This document shows, piece after piece, positions 44,657 to 54,570 of a stretch of 64,000 nt of DNA (position 1 is the first letter of the stretch; every line of letters begins with the position of its first letter). The DNA lies in assembly GCF_028401385.1 (NCBI RefSeq), contig NZ_JAQOMR010000001.1, positions 3,578,501-3,642,500 on the forward strand, read 5' to 3'. The position numbers and the translations under genes were made by a program. The notes under the pieces are model-generated. The model saw only the letters and a list, made by a program, of their open reading frames with translations. It had not been told where the DNA came from and did no database searches. The stretch comes from Marinicella algicola. GTDB taxonomy: Bacteria > Pseudomonadota > Gammaproteobacteria > Xanthomonadales > Marinicellaceae.

Positions 44657-44670
44657 TGAGTGACTACTCA
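44657..44670. promoter_or_regulatory. Candidate TetR operator, site 1
   Basis: TGAGT-GACT-ACTCA is an inverted repeat with perfect 5-bp arms. It lies 20 bases before the TetR-family start and recurs in related form before the downstream SDR gene (45403-45416), which supports binding by this regulator. Confidence 0.6.
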
Positions 44671-44689
44671 ATCAATAATGGAAGCCCGA

Positions 44690-45286
44690 ATGGCCCGTCC
44701 CGCCAGTGAAGAAAAACGCACCGCCATCATGAACGCCACGATCGGACTCGTGGCAGCTGCGGGCACGGGTACATCCACCGCCAAGATCGCGAAAAAGGCT
44801 GGCGTCGCCGAGGGCACGGTGTTCACCTATTTTTCCACCAAGGAAGCGCTGCTCAGCGCCCTGCTTCTTGAGCTCGAAGGCGAGCTTGCGGACATCCTTT
44901 TGAAGGACCCGCTCCCCGGCGATGAAGGCCGCGAAGACATGCAACATTTCTGGAACCGGCTGATCGACTGGGGTGTGACGAACCCGACCAAGTGGCGCAC
45001 GCTCAAACGTCTCAAAATCTCCAGCCAGGTTCCCGACAGTATCCGCACTCAGGGCGAACGCCGGTTCGATGAAGCCGCCGTCGTGCTGGCCCGGGCACTT
45101 GCCCGGCAGGCCGGAGAAGACGCGAATATCCGCTATGCCGGGATCATCATGAACGCGATCGCAGAGGCGACTTTCGACGCCATCGCCGACAATCCAAACC
45201 AGCGCGAAACTCTTAAGCTGCGTGGCTTCGCGGTGTTCTGGGGCGGCATGGCCGGTCTTTCGCAGGAAGGGTCACTGACCCTCTAG
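44690..45286 (+). CDS. TetR family transcriptional regulator
   Basis: 198 residues, intact. Start 44690 (MARPASEEKRTAIMNA). The HTH is at residues about 10-55: GTSTAKIAKKAGVAEGTVFTYFSTKEALLSALL. The C-terminal ligand domain is helical and not recognisable by family. A palindrome lies just upstream, and a matching one precedes the SDR gene 150 bases downstream, so it probably represses itself and that enzyme, releasing on binding a small hydrophobic ligand. The ligand is unknown. Confidence 0.85.
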   Translation: MARPASEEKRTAIMNATIGLVAAAGTGTSTAKIAKKAGVAEGTVFTYFSTKEALLSALLLELEGELADILLKDPLPGDEGREDMQHFWNRLIDWGVTNPTKWRTLKRLKISSQVPDSIRTQGERRFDEAAVVLARALARQAGEDANIRYAGIIMNAIAEATFDAIADNPNQRETLKLRGFAVFWGGMAGLSQEGSLTL

Positions 45287-45402
45287 TGGAATGCGTTGTA
45301 CGGCAATGACGTATTTCGACAGTCGGCCTTTCGGTCCGGAATAAGCTTCGGCACTGCCAAACCAATCTGAGGCAAAAATGTCTCTGATTTCGATCTAAAA
45401 AA

Positions 45403-45416
45403 TGAGCGCCTACTCA
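45403..45416. promoter_or_regulatory. Candidate TetR operator, site 2
   Basis: TGAGC-GCCT-ACTCA matches site 1 in arm sequence (one mismatch in the left arm) and in the 4-base spacer; both sites continue with a nearby TCA. It sits 22 bases before the SDR start, over the expected promoter. Confidence 0.6.
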
Positions 45417-45438
45417 CTCATTAACAAGGAGAACGATC

Positions 45439-46299
45439 ATGTCAAAAGTCTGGCTCATCACAGGAAGCGCCCGAGGGCTCGGCCTTCATATCGCCCGCGC
45501 CGCCCTCGAAGCCGGTGACCTTCTGATTGCCACCGCCCGAAAGCCCGAACAGCTCCAACCGCTTGTCGAGGGATTCGGCGATCGCATCGCCAGTTGCGCG
45601 CTCGATGTTGCCGATCCGCTCGCCGCGCAGGCCGCAGTTGATTTCGCCGTCGATACCTTCGGCAGGCTCGACGTGCTGGTCAACAACGCCGGTTTCGGTC
45701 ATTTCGCCCCTTTCGAACAGACCGATCCCGATCATTTCCGCGCGCAGATCGAGACCAACTTCTTCGGCGTGGTCAACATGACCCGGGCAGCCCTTCCCGT
45801 GATGCGGCGACAGCAATCCGGCCACATCATCAACATCTCGTCCGTCGGCGGGCGTATGACCGGGCCGGGCATGGCTGCCTATCAGTCATCAAAATGGGCC
45901 GTCAGTGGTTTTTCCGAAATCATTGCAAAAGAAACCAGCCACCTCGGCATCAGGACGATATCGGTCGAACCCGGCGGCATGCGTACCGAATGGGGGCAAA
46001 TTGCCCGCGGCGATGCACCCGCAATGATGGAAGCCTACCAACCCTCGATGGGGCAGATGCAGGCGGCCCTTGAGCACGTGGTCGGCAACGAGACGGGCGA
46101 TCCCGATAAGATCGCCGCGATCATCCTCGACCTTGCGGATGCAAACGATGTTCCCGAGCATCTGCTGCTCGGCAGCGACGCCGTCGAATTGTTGAAGAAA
46201 GCAGAAAACAGCCGCCGGCAGGAAGCCGAAGCGTGGGAAAGCATCAGCCGCTCCACCGATTACGCGGATGCCGACCTTTCCTTCCTCAAGCACATTTAG
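45439..46299 (+). CDS. Short-chain dehydrogenase/reductase (SDR family)
   Basis: 286 residues, intact. Classical SDR: cofactor loop TGSARGLGLHIARAAL at residues 7-22, LVNNAGFGHFAPF, catalytic Ser in NISSVGGRMTG and YQSSKWAVSGFSE with Tyr and Lys. Basic residues after the loop (ARKPEQ) suggest NADP. GGAG lies about 10 bases before the ATG. The substrate is unknown. Shared operator-like sites tie it to the TetR regulator, the usual arrangement for a detoxifying or xenobiotic-responsive reductase. Confidence 0.88.
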   Translation: MSKVWLITGSARGLGLHIARAALEAGDLLIATARKPEQLQPLVEGFGDRIASCALDVADPLAAQAAVDFAVDTFGRLDVLVNNAGFGHFAPFEQTDPDHFRAQIETNFFGVVNMTRAALPVMRRQQSGHIINISSVGGRMTGPGMAAYQSSKWAVSGFSEIIAKETSHLGIRTISVEPGGMRTEWGQIARGDAPAMMEAYQPSMGQMQAALEHVVGNETGDPDKIAAIILDLADANDVPEHLLLGSDAVELLKKAENSRRQEAEAWESISRSTDYADADLSFLKHI

Positions 46300-46494
46300 T
46301 GCGCGGCGCGATGCAATAGCAAAAACAGACTGACAAGCTGATGCGACGCACTGGTCCTTGATATCAATCCGGTTTCAGAACCGGTGCGCCAATATCAACC
46401 TTTTCTTCCGGTACCGCTTCCAATAAGGTCGGCGTGCCTTCGCGGCGCTTCAGCTGCTGCGGAAAACCGATACGAAGCAACACCAGGAAGAAGC

Positions 46495-47322
46495 ATGACC
46501 AGTCCGGCAATGAAACTCGTCGTCGTGGGCGCCAGCGGACGGATGGGACAGACCCTCGTCCGCGTGATCAGCGAAACCGAGGGCGCGGTCCTGCATGCCG
46601 CTGTCGACCGTCCGGAAAGCCCGCTCCTTGGCAGGGATGCCGGAGAGCTTGCCGGCGTTGGCACACTCGGCATACCGATTACCGACGACCCGCTGAAGGC
46701 CTTTCTCGATGCGGACGGCGTTCTCGATTTCACCGTACCGAAGGCAAGCGTCGAATATGCCGGCCTCGCCGCCCAGGCGCGCATTGTCCATGTCGTCGGC
46801 ACTACAGGTTTTTCCGAGGATGACGAGATCGAGATCAAGGCAGCCGCGCGCCATGCCCGTATTATCAAATCCGGAAACATGTCACTGGGCGTCAATCTGC
46901 TAGGCGAACTTGTCAAGCAGGCCGCCGCCGCACTTTCGGCAAAGGGCTGGGATATCGAAGTTCTCGAGATGCACCACCGTCACAAGGTCGACGCGCCTTC
47001 CGGTACGGCCCTTATTTTGGGCGAGGCAGCGGCTGAAGGCCGCGGCATTGCGCTGAAGGAGAATGCCGTCAGGGTTCGCGACGGGCACACCGGCCCGCGC
47101 GAGGAAGGCACGATCGGCTTTGCCACGCTGCGCGGCGGTTCCGTGGTCGGCGAACATTCCGTTCTGCTGGCCGGCGAAGGCGAGACTGTCAGCCTTTCCC
47201 ACAAGGCGACCGATCGTTCGATTTTCGCCCGCGGCGCCGTTCAGGCGGCCCTTTGGGGCAGAAACGAAAAACCAGGGCTTTATTCCATGCTCGACGTGCT
47301 CGGGCTTTCCAAAACACACTAA
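46495..47322 (+). CDS. dapB: 4-hydroxy-tetrahydrodipicolinate reductase
   Basis: 275 residues, intact. Lysine/DAP pathway. Start 46495 ([20 protein letters not shown]) with AGGAAGA upstream. NAD(P) site [23 protein letters not shown], and the catalytic block [13 protein letters not shown] with the general acid His. It ends [15 protein letters not shown] as usual. gpmA follows after 27 bases, the common rhizobial dapB-gpmA pair. Confidence 0.95.
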   Translation: MTSPAMKLVVVGASGRMGQTLVRVISETEGAVLHAAVDRPESPLLGRDAGELAGVGTLGIPITDDPLKAFLDADGVLDFTVPKASVEYAGLAAQARIVHVVGTTGFSEDDEIEIKAAARHARIIKSGNMSLGVNLLGELVKQAAAALSAKGWDIEVLEMHHRHKVDAPSGTALILGEAAAEGRGIALKENAVRVRDGHTGPREEGTIGFATLRGGSVVGEHSVLLAGEGETVSLSHKATDRSIFARGAVQAALWGRNEKPGLYSMLDVLGLSKTH

Positions 47323-47349
47323 CCCAAGATTTGACGAAGGAAGATTGTC

Positions 47350-47983
47350 ATGAGCGGAACACTGGTTCTTGTGCGCCACGGCCAAAGCGATTGGAATCTG
47401 AAGAACCTTTTCACCGGCTGGAAGGATCCTGACCTGACCGAGCTCGGTGTCAAGGAAGCCACCGCCGGCGGCAAGGCGCTCGCCGAAGCGGGTATGAAAT
47501 TCGATATCGCCTTCACCTCGGCGCTGACCCGCGCCCAACACACCTGCCAGCTGGTCCTCGATCAGGTCGGGCAGAGCGATCTCGAAACCATCAAGGATCA
47601 GGCGATCAACGAGCGCGATTATGGTGATCTTGCCGGTCTCAACAAGGATGATGCGCGCGAAAAGTGGGGCGAGGAGCAGGTCCATATCTGGCGCCGCTCC
47701 TACGACGTGCCCCGCCCGGCGGCGAAAGCCTGAAAGATACCGGTGCCCGCGTCTGGCCGTATTACATGCAGGAAATCCTGCCGCGCGTCTTGAGAGGCGA
47801 GAAGGTGCTGGTTGCAGCCCATGGAAATTCCTGCGCGCGCTTGTCATGGTGCTCGATGGTATGAGCCAGGAAGAGATCCTGAAGCTCAACCTCGCCACCG
47901 GCGTGCCGATCGTCTACACGCTGAACGCCGATTCCACCGTCGCCACCAAGAAAGTCCTCGGCGACATGTCTAGCGCGCACTGA
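47350..47983 (+). CDS. gpmA: 2,3-bisphosphoglycerate-dependent phosphoglycerate mutase, two frameshifts
   Basis: Interconverts 3- and 2-phosphoglycerate. Active-site [18 protein letters not shown] with the phosphorylated His near residue 10, [16 protein letters not shown], and the second catalytic His in VAAHGNSLRALVM. Two C runs (47710-47713 and 47830-47831) are each one short; correction restores [18 protein letters not shown] and [14 protein letters not shown]. 211 residues when repaired, exact for the short rhizobial GpmA. It is followed by a terminator. Confidence 0.94.
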
Positions 47984-48015
47984 ACACCTCCGGCGAGATT
48001 TCATAAAGAATATCG

Positions 48016-48040
48016 GGGCGGTCTTCGGATCGCCCTTTTT
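48016..48040 (+). terminator. Rho-independent terminator after gpmA
   Basis: GGGCGGTC and GATCGCCC close a TTCG tetraloop, followed by TTTTTG and another T run. Confidence 0.8.
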
Positions 48041-48079
48041 GTTTTTCAGGAAGGGCTGATGTAATTTCCTGAGGAGAGA

Positions 48080-48508
48080 ATGCCGGTGATCGAAGGCCTT
48101 TCGCATATGACCTTTGTGGTCTCGGATCTGGAACGCATGACCCAAATTCTGGAAGGCGTTTTCGATGCCGAGGAAGTCTATGCAAGCGGGCCGGATACGT
48201 TTTCGCTTTCGCCGGAAAAATTCTTCCTGATCGGCAACATCTGGGTGGCGATCATGCAAGGCGATCCGCTTCCGGAACGCAGCTACAACCACATCGCCTT
48301 CAAGATTGCAGACAAGGACTTTGACAGCCACCGCGCGCGCATCGCGGCTCTCGGCCTTGACCTTCTGCCACCACGGCCGCGCACTGAAGGCGAAGGCCGC
48401 TCGCTGTATTTTTACGACGATGACCACCATCTGTTCGAGCTTCATACCGGAACGCTGGCTGAACGGCTGACGCGTTACGCTTCCGGGGGCCTTGCCGGTA
48501 TGAAATGA
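48080..48508 (+). CDS. fosX: FosX-type fosfomycin resistance hydrolase
   Basis: 142 residues, intact, VOC superfamily. It resembles Listeria FosX along its length. The metal ligands are His9 (GLSHMTFVV), His71 (YNHIAFK) and Glu120 (HLFELHTGTL); Glu46 (SPEKFFLIG) matches the general base Glu44 that marks water-using FosX rather than thiol-using FosA/FosB. GAGGAGAG precedes the ATG. It stands next to phosphonate genes, as reported for a Mesorhizobium FosX. The native role may be linked to phosphonate metabolism. Confidence 0.9.
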   Translation: MPVIEGLSHMTFVVSDLERMTQILEGVFDAEEVYASGPDTFSLSPEKFFLIGNIWVAIMQGDPLPERSYNHIAFKIADKDFDSHRARIAALGLDLLPPRPRTEGEGRSLYFYDDDHHLFELHTGTLAERLTRYASGGLAGMK

Positions 48509-48639
48509 TAATCGGTCCCTGAAGGGAACCTGCTGCCCGCCCCGGCATTGTTTGTTTTGAAGGTTCGATCCGCTTGCAAAGGCTTGCGAATCCCGTCACG
48601 TTCGAATTCACACACAGAGTTTTGTGCAAGGACACCGGT

Positions 48640-49344
48640 TTGCGATACGCCATCTATTTCACGCCTCCCGCAGACGATCCGCTGACCGTCGCCGCCAGTC
48701 ATTGGCTGGGTTATGACGCCTTTGCCGGGGAAGAGCGGGCTTACCCGGATAATATCGCGCTTCCTGCCGGTCGCATGAGCGCGGTGACGGCTGCTGCCGC
48801 CCGCTACGGATTTCATGCCACCATGAAGGCGCCGTTCCGGCTGGCAGAGAACATCTCGCCCTCGGCACTTGAGGCCACGTTCGATGTCTTTTGCCGCAAC
48901 CGCAAGCCATTTTCCATCCCCGAGGTCACGCTTGGCCAACTCGGCAAGTTTTATGCGCTCATTCCCGCTGTGGAAGACGAAACACTGCAGGCCTTTGCCG
49001 CCGATGTTGTCGCGCATTTCGAGCCGATGCGCGCGCCGCTCCTGAACGACGAGATCGCCCGGCGCAAGCCCGAATCGCTCTCCGAGACCCAACGCGACAA
49101 CATGATCCATTGGGGCTATCCTTATGTCTTTGATGAATTCCGCTTCCATATGACGCTGACCGGACCTGTGACCGGTACCGATGCGCATGTCATTGAAACG
49201 GCGGTTCAGGATTATTTCGCGCCCTTCACCGGCAAACCGCTCGCTATTTCCGGCCTCGGCCTGTTCGTCGAAGAGCGCCGCGGTGCACCGTTCAATATCC
49301 GGCGCTGGCAGCCGCTGACCGGCACGGACGAGCCCGAAGCATGA
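48640..49344 (+). CDS. DUF1045 phosphonate-operon protein (2H phosphoesterase-like)
   Basis: 234 residues from a TTG at 48640, chosen because AAGGA lies 8-12 bases upstream and the protein then starts LRYAIYFTPPADDPLT, the family beginning; the open frame extends further but looks non-coding. Two spaced histidine motifs (RYGFHATMKAPFRLA and FRFHMTLTGPV) match the H-x-T/S pairs of 2H phosphoesterases. Members occur in phn operons (TIGR03223). The exact reaction is unknown. It overlaps the phnM start by 4 bases (ATGA). Confidence 0.85.
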   Translation: MRYAIYFTPPADDPLTVAASHWLGYDAFAGEERAYPDNIALPAGRMSAVTAAAARYGFHATMKAPFRLAENISPSALEATFDVFCRNRKPFSIPEVTLGQLGKFYALIPAVEDETLQAFAADVVAHFEPMRAPLLNDEIARRKPESLSETQRDNMIHWGYPYVFDEFRFHMTLTGPVTGTDAHVIETAVQDYFAPFTGKPLAISGLGLFVEERRGAPFNIRRWQPLTGTDEPEA

Positions 49345-50483
49345 GCACAGAGACCGTTTTCACCAATGCCCGGATCATTGCCGAAGACCGGACCATTGAC
49401 GGCACACTTGTGGTTCGCAATGGAAGGATCGCGGAGATTTCCGAAGGCAATGTCAGCCAAGGCGAGGATCTCGGCGGCGATCTGCTGATCCCGGGCCTTG
49501 TCGAACTTCATACCGACCATCTGGAAGGCCATTATGCACCGCGTCCGGGCGTGCGCTGGAACAAGACGGCCGCGATCCAGGCCCATGATGCCCAGGTCGC
49601 CGCCTCGGGCATCACCACGGTGTTCGACTGTCTGCGCCTAGGCGCGGATGAGGGCGACGGGTTCGAGGCTGGCGAAATGCATGACATGGCAAGCGCGATC
49701 ATCGACGCGGAAAAACAAGACCGGCTGAGGGCGCAGCACTTCCTGCATCTGCGTTGCGAAGTCTCGGCCGCCAATGTCATGGAACATTTTACCGGGTTCG
49801 AAGATAACCCGCATGTGCGGCTCGCCTCGCTGATGGACCATGCGCCGGGCCAGCGCCAGTTCGCCGATCTCCAGCAATACCGGCGCTATTACAAGCCCAA
49901 GCGCGATCTGGACGATGATGCCTTTGAACGCTTTATCGCCCGCCGGCAGGCCGCCTCCGAGGCCTATGCCGACAAGCACCGACAGATGATTTCCGACCAT
50001 TGCAGGAAGCGCGGCATTGCCATCGCCAGCCATGACGACGCGACGCTCGCCCATGTGGATGAGGCGCTTGGCCATGGCGTGCGGATTGCAGAGTTTCCGA
50101 CAAGCTTCGATGCGGCGAAAGCCTCTCATGCAGCCGGACTTTCGGTGCTGATGGGCGCTCCCAATGTGGTGCGCGGCAAATCGCATTCCGGCAATATCGC
50201 CGCGCGCGATCTGGCCGCTGGCGGTGTTCTCGACATTCTGTCGTCGGATTATGTGCCCTTCAGCCTGCTGCATGCACCATTCATCCTTGCCGATGACGGC
50301 GCGGCAGGGGTTTCGCTGGCGCAGGCAATCGCGATGGTGACGGCGACGCCCGCGCGCGCTGCCGGTCTTGATGACCGTGGACGCATTGCCGAAGGCCTTC
50401 GCGCCGACCTCGTGCACGTCAAACACACCGATGACGTGCCGGTGGTGCGCGCCGTGTTTCGGGCGGGAAAGCGTGTGGCCTGA
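49341..50483 (+). CDS. phnM: Alpha-D-ribose 1-methylphosphonate 5-triphosphate diphosphatase
   Basis: 380 residues, intact. Amidohydrolase fold. Metal-binding LVELHTDHLEGHYAPRPGV near residue 55, SHDDATLAHVDEAL and ILSSDYVPFSLLHAPF are standard PhnM blocks. It removes pyrophosphate from the triphosphate intermediate of the C-P lyase pathway, upstream of PhnJ. It overlaps the DUF1045 gene and is 3 bases before phnN. The lyase core genes are not in this window. Confidence 0.94.
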   Translation: MSTETVFTNARIIAEDRTIDGTLVVRNGRIAEISEGNVSQGEDLGGDLLIPGLVELHTDHLEGHYAPRPGVRWNKTAAIQAHDAQVAASGITTVFDCLRLGADEGDGFEAGEMHDMASAIIDAEKQDRLRAQHFLHLRCEVSAANVMEHFTGFEDNPHVRLASLMDHAPGQRQFADLQQYRRYYKPKRDLDDDAFERFIARRQAASEAYADKHRQMISDHCRKRGIAIASHDDATLAHVDEALGHGVRIAEFPTSFDAAKASHAAGLSVLMGAPNVVRGKSHSGNIAARDLAAGGVLDILSSDYVPFSLLHAPFILADDGAAGVSLAQAIAMVTATPARAAGLDDRGRIAEGLRADLVHVKHTDDVPVVRAVFRAGKRVA

Positions 50484-50486
50484 GCG

Positions 50487-51050
50487 ATGGATGAAGCCGG
50501 CAGGATCATCGTGGTCGTCGGCCCCAGCGGGGCGGGCAAGGACAGTCTGATCGGCTACGCAGCGAAGGCCTTTCACCAACACCCGAACGTGCGGTTCGTG
50601 CGCCGGGTGATCACGCGGGCCTCGGACGGCGCCACGGAAGATCACCTGCCGATGACGCCTGAGGCGTTTGCCGCCGTGCAGGCGAGAAATGGATTTGCCG
50701 TGCACTGGGCAGCGCATGGACTTCAATACGGCATTCCCGATGAACACCGCGCCTTTGTGGCAGCAGGCGGTATTGCCATTGCCAACGGCTCGCGCCCGGC
50801 TCTGCCGCTGTTCGACAAGGCCTTTGCCGCAATGACCGTCGTCAACGTCACCGCCCGGCCGGACATCCGCGCCGAAAGGCTTGAGGCGCGCGGGCGTGAA
50901 TCCCGCGAAGACATTCTGGAACGTCTGGCCCGCTCGACCATGAAGGTTCACGGCGATTTCGATGTTGTGAATATCGACAATTCAGGCGCGCTTGAAGACG
51001 CCGGTGAGGCACTGGTGCGGGTTATCGGACAAGGCCTCGCCGAACGCTAA
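50487..51050 (+). CDS. phnN: Ribose 1,5-bisphosphate phosphokinase
   Basis: 187 residues, intact. Guanylate-kinase-like fold with P-loop VVVGPSGAGKDSLIGYAA. RFVRRVITRASDGATEDH matches the PhnN substrate region. Converts ribose 1,5-bisphosphate to PRPP, the exit of the C-P lyase pathway. It lies 3 bases after phnM and converges with the SMR gene with only 4 bases between stops. Confidence 0.93.
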   Translation: MDEAGRIIVVVGPSGAGKDSLIGYAAKAFHQHPNVRFVRRVITRASDGATEDHLPMTPEAFAAVQARNGFAVHWAAHGLQYGIPDEHRAFVAAGGIAIANGSRPALPLFDKAFAAMTVVNVTARPDIRAERLEARGRESREDILERLARSTMKVHGDFDVVNIDNSGALEDAGEALVRVIGQGLAER

Positions 51051-51054
51051 GCCC

Positions 51055-51398
51055 TCAATGTCCGGCAGCGCTTGAAAACAGGTTCATCACCAGCACGCCG
51101 CCGACAATCATGGCAATGCCGACCCAGGCGGCAATATCGAGGTTCTGACGCAGGACCAGCACGCTGACGGCCGCAGTCAACACAATACCCAGCCCGGCCC
51201 AGATCGCATAAGCAACGCCAAGCGGAATGGTCTTCAGCGCCTGCGACAGGCAGAAAAACGCGATGATGTAGAACACGGCAACACCGATGGTCGGCAGCAA
51301 CCGGGTGAAGCCGTAGGATTTTGCAGAAGCGTCGAGCCGACCACCTCGCATATGATCGCAATTCCGAGAGCGCCATAGGCAGCCATCGCCGGGTTCAT
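51055..51398 (-). CDS. Small multidrug resistance (SMR) family transporter, one frameshift
   Basis: About 114 residues and four helices after one base is restored in the T4 run at 51319-51322. Start 51398 (MNPAMAAYGALGIAIICEVV) with AAGAGGA upstream. The essential membrane Glu is in ICEVVGSTLLQKSYGFTRL, and GVAYAIWAGLGIVLT is the helix 3 signature. It resembles EmrE/QacE proteins, which export quaternary cations by proton antiport. It might instead be a guanidinium-type exporter. Confidence 0.88.
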
Positions 51399-51438
51399 TG
51401 CATGTCCTCTTCTAAAAACGGAGCCGGAACGGCCGGGT

Positions 51439-54389
51439 TCAGTGCGCCTCGTCCCAGTTATGGGCAGCACGGGCATCGACCTTCAGCGGCACAGCCATGG
51501 AAACGGCAGGCATCGCCGCGTTTTCCATCACATCGACAATCAGCGCCGTCGCGCCGTCAACGGCATCATCCTCGACCTCGAAGATCAGTTCGTCATGCAC
51601 CTGGAGCAGCATTTTCACCTTCTCTGCCAGACCGGCAGCGGCGAGCTCCGGCTCGATGCGGATCATCGCGCGGCGGATCACGTCTGCGGCAGAACCCTGT
51701 ATCGGGGCATTAATGGCCGCGCGTTCATTGAAGCTTCTGACCTGATGATTTGACGATTTTATTTCCGGATAATGGATACGCCGGCCGAAGACCGTTTCGA
51801 CATAGCCATTGTCGCGGGCCTTTGCCTTAGTCTCTTCCATATAGTCGTTAATGCCGGGGAAGCGCTCGAAATAGCGCTTGATATAGTCGCTCGCCTCGGA
51901 GCGCCCGATTCCAAGCTGGTTGGCGAGACCGAAGGCGGAGATACCGTAGATGATGCCGAAATTAATGGCCTTGGCGCGGCGGCGAACCTCGCCCGGCATA
52001 CCAACCACCGGCACACCGAACATTTCCGATGCCGTCATCGCGTGGATATCGATGCCATCGGCAAAGGCCTGCTTCAACTGCGCGATATCGGCGACATGGG
52101 CAAGCACCCTGAGCTCAATCTGGCTGTAGTCGGCGGACAGCAGCTTGTGGCCTTGGTTGGCGATGAAGGCGGTGCGGATCTTGCGGCCTTCTACCGTGCG
52201 CACCGGAATATTCTGCAGGTTCGGTTCCGACGACGAGAGCCTGCCGGTCGTGGTTGCGGCCAGCGAATATGAGGTGTGGACGCGCTTGGTCTCAGGGTGG
52301 ATATAGCCCGGCAGCGCATCGGTATAGGTCGACTTCAGCTTGGTCATCTGCCGCCAATCGACGATCCGGCTTGGCAGCGGAATGCCTTGGGCGGCCAGAT
52401 CGTCCAACACCTGAACGGCGGTCGACCATTGCCCGCTCTTGGTCTTCTTGCCGCCGGGCAGCCCCATCTTGCCGAACAAAATGTCGCCAAGCTGTTTAGG
52501 CGAGCCGATGTTGAACGTCTCACCGGCAAGCTCGTAGATCTCGTCTTCAAGAGCAGCGGCCTTCTGCGCCAGTTCGCCCGAAAGCCGCGACAGGATCTGC
52601 CGGTCCACTGAAATGCCACGCTCTTCCATCCGCGAAAGAACAGGCACAAGCGGCCGCTCAAGCCGCTCATAGACGGTGGCGACATGTTCGGCGGCAAGGC
52701 GGGGTTTGAGCACCAGCCAGAGCCGCAGCGTCACATCGGCGTCTTCCGCCGCATAAGCGGTCGCCTTGGCGATATCGACAAAGTCGAACGTCACCATATT
52801 ACGGCCGGAGCCAGCGACTTCCTTGTATGGGATCGGCTGGTGACCAAGCCACCGATCGGACAGCGCATCCATGCCGTGATTGCCCATGCCGCTATCAAGC
52901 GCATAGGACAGCAGCATGGTGTCGTCGAAATTCTTCACTGTAACGCCATGGCGCAGCATCACCAGATAATCATATTTGAGGTTCTGGGCGACCTTGAGCA
53001 CAGCCTCGTCCTCAAGCAGGGCCTTGAGGGCTGCAAGTGCGCTATCAAAACCGATCTGGCCTTCCGCCAGACCACCGCCGAGAAGATCATCCTGACCGGC
53101 CTTGTGGGCAAGCGGCACATAGGCCGCCCGTACGGCCTTGCCGGCATCGGGCTCGTCTTCGTCATAAAGCGCCAGCGAAAAGCCGACCAGTTCGGCCTGC
53201 ATCGCATCAAGCGAGGTAGTTTCGGTATCGAAGGCGCAAAGCCCGCGGTCGCGCGCCACCGCAATCCAGTCCTCAAGCGTCTGAAGATCGCGGATCGTCT
53301 GGTAGGATGAACGGTCAATCGGAGCCGTGGCAAAACGGGCGGCACGGGCGGAAGCAAGCGCTGCCGGACCGCATGCCTTGGCACCGGGAGCAGCTTCCCC
53401 GTCTTCTGCAGGCGCTGCCTCGCCCGGATCAAGGTCGGGACCGTGGGCGGTCTTGCCCCATTCCACATTGACGGCAATCGGTTCGATTTCTGCAGCCTCC
53501 GCCCCTGTCGCCTCGGCGACACGGCGCGTCATGGAATTAAACTCCATCGCCTTAAGGAACGAGACAAGCTTCGGTCCGTCCTGCTCCTCCAGCACCAGCG
53601 CATCGAGCGGCAGCTCCACCGGGCAATCACGCTTCAGCGTCACAAGCTGGCGCGAAACCTGCACCAGCTCCTTGTTTGCGATGATGTTTTCGCGGCGCTT
53701 GTTTTGCTTGATGGTTTCGGCATTTGCGAGAAGATTGTCGAGATCACCGAATTCTTCCAGAAGCGTTGCCGCCGTCTTCGGACCGATGCCGGGAACGCCT
53801 GGAACATTGTCAACCGAATCACCGGTCAGCGCCTGCAGGTCGATCATCTTTTCAGGCGCCACACCCCATTTCGCGATGACCTCCGCGACGCCGATCTGGC
53901 GATCCTTCATGCCATCATACATATGGACATTCGGGCCGACGAGCTGCATCAGATCCTTGTCGGAGGAGATGATGGTGGCATCGCCACCCGCCTCGACCGC
54001 CATCCTGGCATAGGTCGCGATGATGTCATCGGCCTCATAGCCTTCGATTTCGATGCAGGGCAGGTTGAAGGCGCGCGTTGCTTCGCGGATCAGCGAGAAC
54101 TGCGGCACCAGATCCTCCGGCGGTGGCGGGCGATGGGCCTTGTATTCGGGATAGATCTCCTTGCGGAAGGTTTGCGAGGAGAAGTCGAAGATCACCGCGA
54201 GATGGGTTGGCGTCACCCCGACCGAGGTGTCGCGCGCCGATGTCAAAAGCTTCCACATCATGTTGCAGAAGCCGGATACGGCGCCAACCGGCAAACCATC
54301 AGACTTGCGCGTCAGCGGCGGCAGGGCGTGAAAGGCCCGGAAAATGAAACCGGAACCATCGATGAGGAAGAGGTGATCGTCTTTTTCAT
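51439..54389 (-). CDS. polA: DNA polymerase I, one frameshift at the start
   Basis: About 983 residues. A T5 run at 54382-54386 (plus strand) is one short; corrected, the start at 54389 gives MKKDDHLFLIDGSGFIFRAF. Three parts: 5'-3' exonuclease (ADDIIATYA, ISSDKDLMQLV), 3'-5' exonuclease around residues 410-610 (CAFDTETTSLDAM) and polymerase (SADYSQIELRVLAHVA, RRAKAINFGIIYG, LLQVHDELIFEVE). The C-terminus RAAHNWDEAH is typical. No other break occurs over 2.9 kb. Divergent from the candidate sRNA. Confidence 0.96.
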
Positions 54390-54570
54390 GCTGAAAGCCA
54401 TAGCGCGGACCGAAAAAAGGTCCATCGCAAAGCCAGATTTCAACGCTTTCGCCAAACCTTCTGCATAGCCGGTTGAAAGAAAAACGCATGAATTTAATCA
54501 AATTACCAATTTGTAACGAAATACGTCGTCGTTTCCCTTGAATCGACACATTTGGAAGTACAAATACATC

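Noticed and set aside
46369..46384. CCGGTT/AACCGG hairpin before dapB
   Set aside because: Short stem without a T run; too weak to call a terminator or operator.
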